Source of the DNA: Rugamonas rivuli
GTDB lineage: Bacteria > Pseudomonadota > Gammaproteobacteria > Burkholderiales > Burkholderiaceae_D
Direction: 5' to 3'
Assembly: GCF_009380165.1 (NCBI RefSeq)
Contig: NZ_WHUF01000003.1
Location: 124,001 to 188,000, forward strand
DNA length: 64,000 nucleotides
The translations under genes and the position numbers were made by a program. Within the stretch, counting starts at the first letter, position 1, and every line of letters starts with the position of its first letter. The notes beneath the pieces were generated by a model, which saw only the letters and a program-made list of their open reading frames with translations, did no database searches and was not told the DNA's origin. Below are positions 19,579 through 27,916 of this stretch, one piece after another.

Positions 19579-20013
19579 TTATTTTGCGCCACTGGTCTGC
19601 GCGGCGAAGGTCAGCTTGTCGTAGCCGGCGATGCGCGCCGCTTCCATCACGTTGATCACCATCTGGTGCATCGCGAACTGGTCGGCGTTGACGATCACCA
19701 CCGGCGACTTGCCGGCCATGCCGCCCTTGTCGGCCGCAGCCTTCATGGCCTGCGCAAAACCGGCGACATCATGGAACGACACCGGCTCGCCATTGACCGT
19801 GTAGTTGCCCTTGGCGTCGACCGTCACGTTCAGCTCGAACGGCTTGTCGGCCGCCTTCTGCGCGTCGGCGGTCGGCAGCGTGATCTGCAGCTCGGTGAAC
19901 TTGCTGTAAGTGGTCGTCACCATCAGGAAGATCAGGATCACCAGCAGCACGTCGATGAACGGGATCAGGTTGATGTGCGGATCTTCGCGGCTTTGTCCCT
20001 TGCGGAAATTCAT
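19579..20013 (-). CDS. exbD: ExbD/TolR-type biopolymer transport protein
   Basis: A 144-residue protein with a short cytoplasmic N-terminus, one membrane helix INLIPFIDVLLVILIFLMVT carrying the proton-path Asp (FIDVLL), and a periplasmic domain. With the ExbB/TolQ-like partner just upstream it forms a proton-driven motor energising TonB-dependent uptake, relevant to the TonB receptors in this window. The gap to exbB is nine bases. In Burkholderiales this ExbBD pair sits beside lpxK, as here. Confidence 0.93.
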   Translation of the reverse strand: MNFRKGQSREDPHINLIPFIDVLLVILIFLMVTTTYSKFTELQITLPTADAQKAADKPFELNVTVDAKGNYTVNGEPVSFHDVAGFAQAMKAAADKGGMAGKSPVVIVNADQFAMHQMVINVMEAARIAGYDKLTFAAQTSGAK

Positions 20014-20022
20014 GGCCCGTCC

Positions 20023-20628
20023 TTACTTGCGCTTGCAGTGGACCAGGTCGACAAACTTCACCGCCTGCTGCTCCATCTCGATGACGAAGCTGTTGACCAG
20101 TGCGCGGAAGTGGCGGTAGAACACCATGGTCGGCATGGCGATGGCGATACCGAAGCCGGTGTTGTACAGCGCCACCGAAATGCCATGCGCCAGCTGGGTA
20201 GGATTGGCGCCGGTGCCGGTCTGCGAACCGAAAATCTCGATCATGCCGACCACGGTGCCGAACAGGCCCATCAAGGTAGCCAGCTCGGCGATGGTGCCCA
20301 GCGTGGTCAGGAAGCGTTCCAGCATGTGGGCCACGCCACTGCCGGCCTCTTCGATGGATTCCTTCATCACTTCGCGCGGTGAATCGATGTTGCGCAGCGC
20401 GGCCGACAGCACCACGCCCAGCGGCGAACTCTTTTCCAGCTTGTCGATCACATCGGGCGTGATATTGCCGCTGCGGTAGACCTGCACCACTTCGTCCAGC
20501 AATTTTTTAGGCAGGATCTTGCTGCGGCGCAGATACAGCAAGCGCTCGATGATCAGCGCGGTCGCGACGATCGATGCAACCAGCAACAACCAGATAGGCC
20601 AACCGGCGGCTTGTAATATGGCGAGCAA
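20023..20628 (-). CDS. exbB: ExbB/TolQ/MotA-family proton channel protein
   Basis: A 201-residue inner-membrane protein. An N-terminal helix (GWPIWLLLVASIVATALIIE) is followed by a cytoplasmic segment and two C-terminal helices containing GLFGTVVGMIEIFG and GISVALYNTGFGIAIAMP. The start is taken as TTG at 20628 because it gives the usual family N-terminus LLAILQAAGWPIW and has AGGAG 7-8 bases upstream; the frame is open further but without family similarity. It partners ExbD. Confidence 0.92.
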   Translation of the reverse strand: MLAILQAAGWPIWLLLVASIVATALIIERLLYLRRSKILPKKLLDEVVQVYRSGNITPDVIDKLEKSSPLGVVLSAALRNIDSPREVMKESIEEAGSGVAHMLERFLTTLGTIAELATLMGLFGTVVGMIEIFGSQTGTGANPTQLAHGISVALYNTGFGIAIAMPTMVFYRHFRALVNSFVIEMEQQAVKFVDLVHCKRK

Positions 20629-21988
20629 AAGGAACTCCTGTCTAGATAAACACCCGAAGGCGCAATGTATCTTGTTGGGCCGTCCACGGCAAGTGGTGGA
20701 TGGCAGCCGGAGCGCTGCCGCACAGCAGTCATCGTACGACCATGTGGAGTTCTGCACATTTTCTGTGGACAATTGTGTGCGCAATGCCCACCTAGCCCAT
20801 TCAAGCCATTGATTTTAAAGAAGATAATTCCAAAGCTCAAAAATGACGCAGTTTGCACAGCCGGGCCCGCTTTTTGCCCAGCAAAAGTTGTGCCCAGTTA
20901 TGCCCATATTCTGTTGATAAGATTGTGAGCAAGGCATACGATGACCATCCAAGTCCTTGATTTCAATCGATATTGTTTCCGTGCGTAAAAATCTGGCATA
21001 TGACCTGATCCACGCCACAAGCCTTGCCTTTCCAATAATTTCGGCCACCAAAAGTGGCTAAGTCGCGGGCCATGTGGAGTTCTGCACAAAAAATGTGGAT
21101 AAGATTGTTAGCAAGGAGCTCCACTGTATACAAAGTCATTGATTTATAAGGGTATTTTTTCCATGCGTAAAAAAAGCGCAGGGAAAAATCGCCAAAATCG
21201 CCCTCGCCCGGCACTGGTATGGGTGTGGACTTCTGCACACTTAATGTGGATAAGATTGTTAGCAACGCCTCCCACATAGTGAAAGATCGTTGATTTATAA
21301 GGGAATTTTTGCCGTGAGTAAAAACCGTGCAGACCAGCTCTTTTGACCGCTTTTCCCAGTGCAACCCGGGTTTTCCACCGCAACAGCCGAGTTCGCTACC
21401 GATAAGATCCGCCTATCGTGGAAAAGCAGGCACTTCTGCACATTTTGTGTGGATAAGATTGTTAGCAAGGCTGTCCGACGTTATCAAAGTCATTGATTTA
21501 TATCGTTTTTATTGCCCTGCGCAAAAATGAAGCAAGCGGTTTTTTATCCCCAGCCCCGGCGGCCGAAGGTGCGGACGACCTCGATACCCTCATTCACGGC
21601 AAAGCGGCACCTGGGGGCAAGTCCAAAGTTTTGCACATCTTCTGTGGATAAAAGTGTGCGTAATACCCTAGATCAATACTTAAGTCATTGATTTGTCACA
21701 ATATACTTTCTCTGCGTAAATTTTAAGCATGATAAAATCAACAAGAAGAAAATAGCTATCGCTCACAAAAGTTTCACACATCTTTTGTGGATAACTTTGT
21801 GCGTAACTGCCGGTGGCTAAGGCAAAGTACTTGATCCGTAAGGGTTTTTCCTCGCTGCACGCAAATACGGCAGAAATGTTTACCCTTTAAAATCATATAC
21901 CTACCTATAATACTTACCGCTTTAGATGCTCTGTGACCGCTGTGTTACCAAAATCACAGAGTGTGGATAGTTTCCATTTTTGAAATTT
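20629..21988. other. Gene-free region between exbB and xseA
   Basis: A 1.36-kb AT-richer stretch between divergent exbB and xseA. It contains the seven-unit repeat array and, near 21962, one more TGTGGATAG. Promoters for exbB and xseA should lie at its two ends. Short open frames here are broken up by the repeats and have no ribosome-binding sites. Confidence 0.75.
20753..21864. repeat. Seven-unit array of DnaA boxes with IHF-like sites (candidate datA/DARS/origin-like locus)
   Basis: Seven copies of a ~90-bp unit in the same orientation: TGCACA, 5 bases, TGTGGATAA (the complement of the DnaA box TTATCCACA), 36 bases, TTGATTT, 19 bases, GCGTAAAA. I counted the offsets from TGCACA to TGTGGATAA (11), to TTGATTT (+45) and to GCGTAAA (+26); they are identical in all seven. 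Units start at 20753, 20901, 21083, 21234, 21437, 21632 and 21775. The five DnaA boxes at 21094, 21245, 21448, 21643 and 21786 are perfect; those at 20764 and 20912 have one change. TGTnnGYAA follows each box. TTGATTT is preceded by YAANNNN in units 1, 2 and 6, matching the IHF consensus in reverse. Spacers of 53-113 bp differ in sequence. No credible gene lies within. Confidence 0.88.
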
Positions 21989-23350
21989 ATGAACTTCGAC
22001 GACCACCACGAACCCGCCCCCGCCGCAGCCCCCGTCATCACCGTCAGCGCGCTCAACCAGGCGGTGGCGCGGCTGCTGGAGCGCAGCTTCCCGCTCACGT
22101 GGATCTCCGGCGAGATCTCCAACTTCACGCGGGCCAGCTCCGGCCACTGGTATTTCACGCTGAAGGACGACGCGGCCCAGGTGCGCGCGGTGATGTTCCG
22201 CGGCCGCGCCCAATACGCCGGCTTCGTGCCGCGCGAGGGCGACCGGGTCGAAGTGCGGGCGCTGGTGACGCTGTACAGTGCGCGCGGCGACTACCAGATC
22301 AATGTGGAGGCGATACGCCGGGCCGGCGTCGGCTCGCTGTTCGAAGCCTTCCAGCGCCTGAAAGAGAAGCTCGACGCGGCCGGCCTGTTCCACCCGGAGC
22401 GCAAGCGCGCCTTGCCGCTGTTCCCGCGCACCGTGGGCATCGTCACCAGCCCGCAGGCGGCGGCGCTGCGCGACGTGCTCACCGCGCTCAAACGCCGCGC
22501 GCCGCATGTGCACATCGTGCTGTACCCGACGCCGGTGCAGGGCCAGGGCGCGGGCGAGAAGATCGCCGCCGCCATCGACACCGCCTCGCTGCGCAACGAC
22601 TGCGACGTGTTGATCGTCTGCCGGGGCGGCGGCAGCATCGAAGACCTGTGGTCGTTCAATGATGAAGACGTGGCCTACGCAGTGGCCAACTGCCGCATGC
22701 CGGTGATCTCCGGCGTCGGCCACGAGACCGACTTCACCATCTGCGACTTCGCCGCCGACCTGCGCGCCGCCACGCCGACCGCCGCCGCCGAACTGGCCGT
22801 CACGCCACGAGCGGACTGGATGGCCTCCCTGCGCGCCGACGTGATCGACCTGCGGCGCGCGATGCGGCGCAGCGCGGGCGAAGCATCCCAGACATTGGAC
22901 AACTACACGCGCCGCCTGCTCAGCCCCGGCGCGCAGATCAAGCAGCAGCGCCTCAAGCTGCTGGCGCTATCGACAGCGATGACGCATGCGAACCGCGCCC
23001 CGCTGTCGCAGGCGCGCTTTCAATTGGACCGCTTGAGCGGCCGCCTCGGCGCGCGCAAGCCGGATGTGACGGCGGCGCGTTCCAGGCTGTCGGACTTCCA
23101 GCACCGCGCGACGATGAGCGTGTCCACGCAACTGGCGCAGCGGCGCGATGCGCTGGCGGCCCTGTCCTCGCAGCTGGAGCTGCTGAATCCCCAGCGCACG
23201 CTGGAACGCGGCTATGCCATCGTCACCGACGACCAGGGCGCCATCGTGCGCGCGCCGGCGCAGCTGAAGCCGCGCAGCACCCTGAACCTGCGACTGGCCG
23301 AAGGCAGCGCAACCGTCGGCGTGGAATCGGTGCAGCCAGCGTTGGACTGA
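21989..23350 (+). CDS. xseA: Exodeoxyribonuclease VII large subunit
   Basis: About 453 residues. N-terminal OB domain ([34 protein letters not shown]), then the catalytic domain with [30 protein letters not shown] and [14 protein letters not shown], and a C-terminal coiled coil ending [10 protein letters not shown]. With XseB it degrades single-stranded DNA in the cytoplasm. ATG at 21989 starts MNFDD; a TTG three codons earlier (21980) is the alternative, and no strong Shine-Dalgarno is visible for either. In many Burkholderiales sodB lies next to xseA, whereas here it is 12 kb away. Confidence 0.96.
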   Translation: MNFDDHHEPAPAAAPVITVSALNQAVARLLERSFPLTWISGEISNFTRASSGHWYFTLKDDAAQVRAVMFRGRAQYAGFVPREGDRVEVRALVTLYSARGDYQINVEAIRRAGVGSLFEAFQRLKEKLDAAGLFHPERKRALPLFPRTVGIVTSPQAAALRDVLTALKRRAPHVHIVLYPTPVQGQGAGEKIAAAIDTASLRNDCDVLIVCRGGGSIEDLWSFNDEDVAYAVANCRMPVISGVGHETDFTICDFAADLRAATPTAAAELAVTPRADWMASLRADVIDLRRAMRRSAGEASQTLDNYTRRLLSPGAQIKQQRLKLLALSTAMTHANRAPLSQARFQLDRLSGRLGARKPDVTAARSRLSDFQHRATMSVSTQLAQRRDALAALSSQLELLNPQRTLERGYAIVTDDQGAIVRAPAQLKPRSTLNLRLAEGSATVGVESVQPALD

Positions 23351-23417
23351 CACGACAACAGCTTGTGCGTCGTTTGCATTCGTGATATTTTTTGCAACCA
23401 CCACAATCCCTGTTGAT

Positions 23418-25055
23418 ATGAAAAATTCGCTTCGCTGTCTGCAGCTGCTCGGCATCGCGCTGCTTCCATTCGCGGCGCACGCCGCCAACGTCGATGTCGA
23501 CATCAAACTGGCCGACGCCAACTACCTCGAAATCAGCTTCGCGCTGCCAGAGCATTGCACCGCCCTCGCCTTCCTCAAGGACGGGCGCGGCGGCCAGGAG
23601 ATCCGCGCCGCATGGCAGAAGCAAAACGATTGCGCCACTGCCGAAGGCGATCTGCTGAAAAGCGCCGGCGCCTGCACCGCGCGCTTCCGCGTGCCGGCGA
23701 CGATGCAGAAGATCAGCGGCTATCCCGGCTCCTTCCCCGCCCCCGGCGGCATGTACGTCCACAGTTCCAACTACGCACTGGCCGACAGCTGCGGGCCGGT
23801 GCGCTACCGCTTCCAGGCCGCCGATATCGTCATGAACGGCCAGCGCTACCACGACACGGCCACGCCGCCCGCAGCCACAGGCGGCGATACGTCGGCGATG
23901 CTGATGCTGACGCCGCAGAACAGCGCCACACTGGATTACTTCGATCCGCGTCTGTCGGCGGCGACCGTCGCGCGGGTCAACGAAGTAGCAGACGGCACCA
24001 TCGCCTTGCTGAGCAAGCAGCTGCCGCTGGCGGTCTTCACTCGCCCGGCGATTGCCGCCATCGGCGCCAGCGAACCAGGCGGCCCGAATGTCGGCGGCGA
24101 CGCGAGCAACATCCTGCGCCTGACCTTTTTCAACTGGCCGCAGACGATGGGACCGGGAGAACAAGAGCTGTTGACGACGTTCGTCTCGCATGAATTCAGC
24201 CACCGCTTCCAGCTGCGCGACGCGGTCGACGTCTATCCCGATTCACGCCTGATCAACGAGGGCGGCGCCGAATTTCTGCGCTGGCTGACGTCGATCCAGA
24301 AGGGGTGGCTTAGCCGCCAGCGGGCGGCGGCGCAGCTGGACAAGGCGCTGGCCGAGTGCACGCTTTACACCGAAGGAAAGAGCTGGCGCGCGCTGACGCC
24401 GCGCGAGATCGGTGGCCAACGGCTCGAATATCTGTGCGGCCTGCCGACCTATGTCTACAGCCTGGCCGCGCGCCAGGGACGCGGCACCGCCATGGGCCGC
24501 TTCGACCGCTTCTACCATCAACTGCGCCAAGGCCAGGTGCCCGACTTCGCGCAGGCGCTGGAATGCGGCGACACAAAGGCCTGCACGCCGCAGGTGCTGC
24601 CGGCGCTGCTGTCTTCCGGCCCAACGATGGAACAGCAATGGAACGAGGTGCTGCGCAAGACTGGCCTGGCGACGCTGCGTCCACCCAGCCAGTCCTTGCG
24701 GGACCGGATGGTGCTGCGGGCCGTGGTCAAGCTGATGGTCGACGACTGCGCCGGCCGTAGCGGCACCACCGAGACGCCGGAAGGCATCATCCTCGACGGC
24801 ATGAAGGTCTGTAAATCCATCCACAAGGACAGCTACGCGACCAGCATCGAAGGCCATCCGGTCTTCGGCGACGCCGCCACCGGGGCGGCGATGAAAGCCG
24901 CCTGCCTGGCGCGGCATGAGGTGACGCTTGGCCTGAAGGATGGCGGCAAACTTGTCATGCCCTGCCAGGAACCGTACGCGATGCGCGAAGCGTTCTACTC
25001 AGTCGACATCGAGAAAACGCTGGCACTGCTGTTGCGCGAACAAGGCACGCAATGA
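23418..25055 (+). CDS. Secreted zinc metalloprotease-like protein (HEFSH, gluzincin type)
   Basis: A 545-residue protein with a signal peptide (LLGIALLPFAAHAA). A possible zinc site is HEFSH at residues 258-262 with the third ligand in INEGGAEF about 20 residues later (Glu281), the HExxH...E layout of gluzincins such as M61-like peptidases. The first ~150 residues would be the beta-rich N-terminal domain. Several cysteines suggest periplasmic or extracellular folding. Its stop overlaps the start of the CPBP protease gene (ATGA, 25052-25055). The substrate is unknown; the family call is moderate because only the active-site pattern is clear. Confidence 0.75.
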   Translation: MKNSLRCLQLLGIALLPFAAHAANVDVDIKLADANYLEISFALPEHCTALAFLKDGRGGQEIRAAWQKQNDCATAEGDLLKSAGACTARFRVPATMQKISGYPGSFPAPGGMYVHSSNYALADSCGPVRYRFQAADIVMNGQRYHDTATPPAATGGDTSAMLMLTPQNSATLDYFDPRLSAATVARVNEVADGTIALLSKQLPLAVFTRPAIAAIGASEPGGPNVGGDASNILRLTFFNWPQTMGPGEQELLTTFVSHEFSHRFQLRDAVDVYPDSRLINEGGAEFLRWLTSIQKGWLSRQRAAAQLDKALAECTLYTEGKSWRALTPREIGGQRLEYLCGLPTYVYSLAARQGRGTAMGRFDRFYHQLRQGQVPDFAQALECGDTKACTPQVLPALLSSGPTMEQQWNEVLRKTGLATLRPPSQSLRDRMVLRAVVKLMVDDCAGRSGTTETPEGIILDGMKVCKSIHKDSYATSIEGHPVFGDAATGAAMKAACLARHEVTLGLKDGGKLVMPCQEPYAMREAFYSVDIEKTLALLLREQGTQ

Positions 25056-25618
25056 AGAAGATCGGCGTAGGCAGGCAGCTCGCAGTTTGCGCGGCGTTGT
25101 CGTGCCTGGCGCTGATCGTCATCTTCTTTCTGCATAAGCCGCCCTATGCCGCCTTGCTGCTGGCGGGCCTGCCGCTGCACTACCAGGTGGGCATAGGGCT
25201 GGGATTCGGCTGCTGTTATTGGGCCGCTTCGCAGATCGGCTACCGGTTCGCGGCCAATTCAGAGTCGGCGAAAAGCACCATGGAAAGCTACAGCCGGTTG
25301 AATCTCGACGGCTTGAATCCGCTCTGGATCTCGCTGGCGGCCGGCTTCGGCGAAGAGCTGCTGTTCCGCGGCGCGCTGCAACCGCTGATCGGCATCTGGA
25401 TCACCTCAGCTCTTTTCGTGATCGCCCATACCAAGGCTTACCGTTTCAATGGGCTGAATAAACGCGTGGCCATTCAGGCTGCGGCCATCTTTACGGTCAG
25501 CGTCGCATTCGGCTTCGTCGCCGAATACGCCGGACTGATCGCGGCGATGCTGGTCCACGCATTGACGGATGTGGTCGGGCTATACACGATCAAAGCGGCC
25601 TCCCGGCGCGGCGCCTAA
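25052..25618 (+). CDS. CPBP-family intramembrane metalloprotease
   Basis: A 188-residue membrane protein with about five helices. The CPBP (Rce1/ABI) motifs are FGEELLFRGAL (motif 1, Glu-Glu and Arg), FVIAHTKAYRF (motif 2, His) and AAMLVHALTDVVG (motif 3, His and Asp). These proteases act inside membranes in prenyl-protein processing or bacteriocin self-immunity. Translational coupling to the HEFSH protease suggests a two-protease unit. The last four bases overlap the convergent GH3 gene. Confidence 0.88.
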   Translation: MKKIGVGRQLAVCAALSCLALIVIFFLHKPPYAALLLAGLPLHYQVGIGLGFGCCYWAASQIGYRFAANSESAKSTMESYSRLNLDGLNPLWISLAAGFGEELLFRGALQPLIGIWITSALFVIAHTKAYRFNGLNKRVAIQAAAIFTVSVAFGFVAEYAGLIAAMLVHALTDVVGLYTIKAASRRGA

Positions 25619-27861
25619 GGCTTCAACGTTTGCGCCTCCAGCGAGACGCTGAAGCTGGTGGCATCGGTATCCGCTGCGCTATGCGCCAGCATCACCTTGT
25701 AGCGGCCCTTGGCGACGCGCCAGTTGCGTGAGCGGCTGTCGTACATCGCCAGCAGACGCGGATCGACCGTCACGCTGACTTCACGGCTTTCGCCTGGCGC
25801 CAGTTCGACCTTGTCCCAACCGGCCAGGCGCTTGGGCGCTTCCCACTTCACGCCCTGCGGCGCCACATACAACTGCGGCACGTCCTTGCCCTTGACCGCG
25901 CCGGTGTTGGTGACTTTGAAGTGCAGTTGCAGCTTGCCGTCCTTCTGGCTCGCGGCAAGGCCCGAATACGCGAACTGCGTGTACGACAGGCCGTGACCGA
26001 ATGGGAACAAGGGCTTCAGCCCCTTCAAGTCGAACCACTTGTAGCCGACCGCAGCCCCCTCGTGATAATCGACGGTGAAGCGCTTGCTCTCGTTCTTCGG
26101 ATCGCCATCCAGCACCGGCCGTGGCAACTGCGATTCCGACATCGGGAAGGTTGCAGGCAAACGCCCGGACGGATTGACTTCGCCGAACAGCACGCGGGCG
26201 ATGGCCTCGCCGCCGCTGCTGCCCGCATACCAGGCCTGCAGCACGGCGGCACTCTGCCCCAGCCACGGCATCAGCACCGGGCCGGAAGTCTCCAGTACCA
26301 CCACCGTCCGTGGATTGGCTTTGGCGACGGCGGCGATCAATCCATCCTGATTGTCCGGCAGCGACAGCGAGACCGCATCGAGCGCCTCACCCACCCACTG
26401 CTGCGCGAACAGCAGCACCACGTCGGCATCGGCCGCCGCGCGGGCCGCAGCGGCGGCATCGCGGCCATCGTGATAGACCACGCTGGCGCCCGGCGCGCGC
26501 GCCTGGATCGCCTTCAGCGGCGACGACGCGTGATAGACCACGGGGCCAGGCCAGGTGGTCGGCGCGATACCCGTCACGGCGCTGCCGCCGACCGGATACA
26601 CCACGGACGAACCGCCGCCGGCCAGCACACCCACATCCGCATGCGCGCCGATGACGACGATCTTCTTCACGCCGGCTTTCAGCGGCAGCACGCCGTCCGC
26701 GTTCTTCAGCAGCACCATGCCCTCCTCGGCATCGGTGCGGCTGACCAAGCCATGCGCCGCGTAGTCGATCGCGCCGCCCTCGGCCACCGGATGATCGACC
26801 ACGCCTTTTTCAAACATCGTGCACAGGATGCGGAACACCATATCGTCCAGGCGCGCCTGCGGTACGTGGCCGTTGGCTACCGCCTCTTCCAGCGCGGGGC
26901 CGAAGTACTGGCTCTTGTCGAACTCCCAGGCCGACTCCTGATCCAGCCCGTTGTTGGCTGCAGCAACCGTACTGTGCACCGCGCCCCAGTCGGACATCAC
27001 GTAACCCTTGTAGCCCCAGTCCTGCTTCAGCACCTGGTTGAGCAGGTAGCCGCTCTCACAGGCATAGGCGCCGTTCACGCGGTTGTAGGAGCACATGACG
27101 GAACCGGGATCGGCCTGCTCCAGCACCAACTGGAAGGCCAGCAAGTCGGACATGCGATTAGCGGCATCGTCGATGCGGCTGTCGAGCACAAAGCGGCCGG
27201 TCTCCTGGTTGTTGACGGCGAAGTGCTTCATCGTCGCAATCACATGGTTGGACTGGATGCCGCGCACCTGCTGCGCCACCATGACACCCGCCAGCAAAGG
27301 ATCCTCGCCGGCGTACTCGAAATTGCGGCCGTTGCGCGGCTCGCGCAGCAGGTTCACGCCGCCGGCCAGCATGACGTTGAAGCCGGAAGCTCGCGCCTCG
27401 GCGCCTATCATCGCGCCGCCTCTGTAAGCCAGTTCGCGGTCCCAGGTGGCGGCGGTGGCCAGGCCTGACGGCAGCGAGGTGCGCTCGCGCGGCGTCTTGC
27501 CTGGCTGGCTGGCGACACCGAGACCGGCGTCGGTTTCGAACAGGGCCGGCAGCCCCAGTCGCGGCACGCCGGCGATATAGCCCGCCGATAAAGGCAGCGC
27601 GGCCGGGTTGCGTTTCTTGTCGCCGAAGTCGGAGCCGAACCAGCCCATCACCCAGCCGAGTTTTTCCTGCTGCGTCATGGCTTGCAACGCGAGGCGGGCG
27701 CGCTGGTCCGCGCTCAGCGAAGTATCCATCCACGGACGCGCGGACGCTTCCGCCGCATGGGCCGGCAAGGCGGAGGAAGCGATCAGTACGGTGGCGGCGG
27801 CCAGCGCCGCAGCCACCGCCAGCGCGATCGCCAACGGACGAAGAGTCGATGCAGAATTCAA
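25615..27861 (-). CDS. Glycoside hydrolase family 3 beta-glucosidase, exported
   Basis: A 748-residue enzyme with an N-terminal signal peptide or anchor (ALAVAAALAAATVLIASSALPAHA). Two-domain GH3 core: Lys212-His213 in MKHFAVNNQETG, the nucleophile Asp291 in YVMSDWGAVHS, an alpha/beta sandwich domain (LPLKAGVKKIVVIGAHADVG, AGGGSSVVYP) and a C-terminal fibronectin-III-like domain (FPFGHGLSYTQF onward). It would release glucose from beta-gluco-oligosaccharides. TTG start at 27861 with AAGGAG six bases upstream. It follows a TonB receptor and GH12 endoglucanase on the same strand: a glucan-degrading set. Confidence 0.94.
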   Translation of the reverse strand: MNSASTLRPLAIALAVAAALAAATVLIASSALPAHAAEASARPWMDTSLSADQRARLALQAMTQQEKLGWVMGWFGSDFGDKKRNPAALPLSAGYIAGVPRLGLPALFETDAGLGVASQPGKTPRERTSLPSGLATAATWDRELAYRGGAMIGAEARASGFNVMLAGGVNLLREPRNGRNFEYAGEDPLLAGVMVAQQVRGIQSNHVIATMKHFAVNNQETGRFVLDSRIDDAANRMSDLLAFQLVLEQADPGSVMCSYNRVNGAYACESGYLLNQVLKQDWGYKGYVMSDWGAVHSTVAAANNGLDQESAWEFDKSQYFGPALEEAVANGHVPQARLDDMVFRILCTMFEKGVVDHPVAEGGAIDYAAHGLVSRTDAEEGMVLLKNADGVLPLKAGVKKIVVIGAHADVGVLAGGGSSVVYPVGGSAVTGIAPTTWPGPVVYHASSPLKAIQARAPGASVVYHDGRDAAAAARAAADADVVLLFAQQWVGEALDAVSLSLPDNQDGLIAAVAKANPRTVVVLETSGPVLMPWLGQSAAVLQAWYAGSSGGEAIARVLFGEVNPSGRLPATFPMSESQLPRPVLDGDPKNESKRFTVDYHEGAAVGYKWFDLKGLKPLFPFGHGLSYTQFAYSGLAASQKDGKLQLHFKVTNTGAVKGKDVPQLYVAPQGVKWEAPKRLAGWDKVELAPGESREVSVTVDPRLLAMYDSRSRNWRVAKGRYKVMLAHSAADTDATSFSVSLEAQTLKP

Positions 27862-27916
27862 AATGTCTCCTTATGTATGCGAACGGCGGCATCCGCAGAC
27901 GCCGCCGTGCACCGCT

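Noticed and set aside
20815..21530. Short open frames inside the repeat region
   Set aside because: They run through the repeat units, lack ribosome-binding sites, and repeat similar peptides only because the DNA repeats.
20753..21864. CRISPR array
   Set aside because: Units are about 90 bp, degenerate, and spaced unevenly; no cas genes. The conserved parts are DnaA-box and IHF-like motifs.
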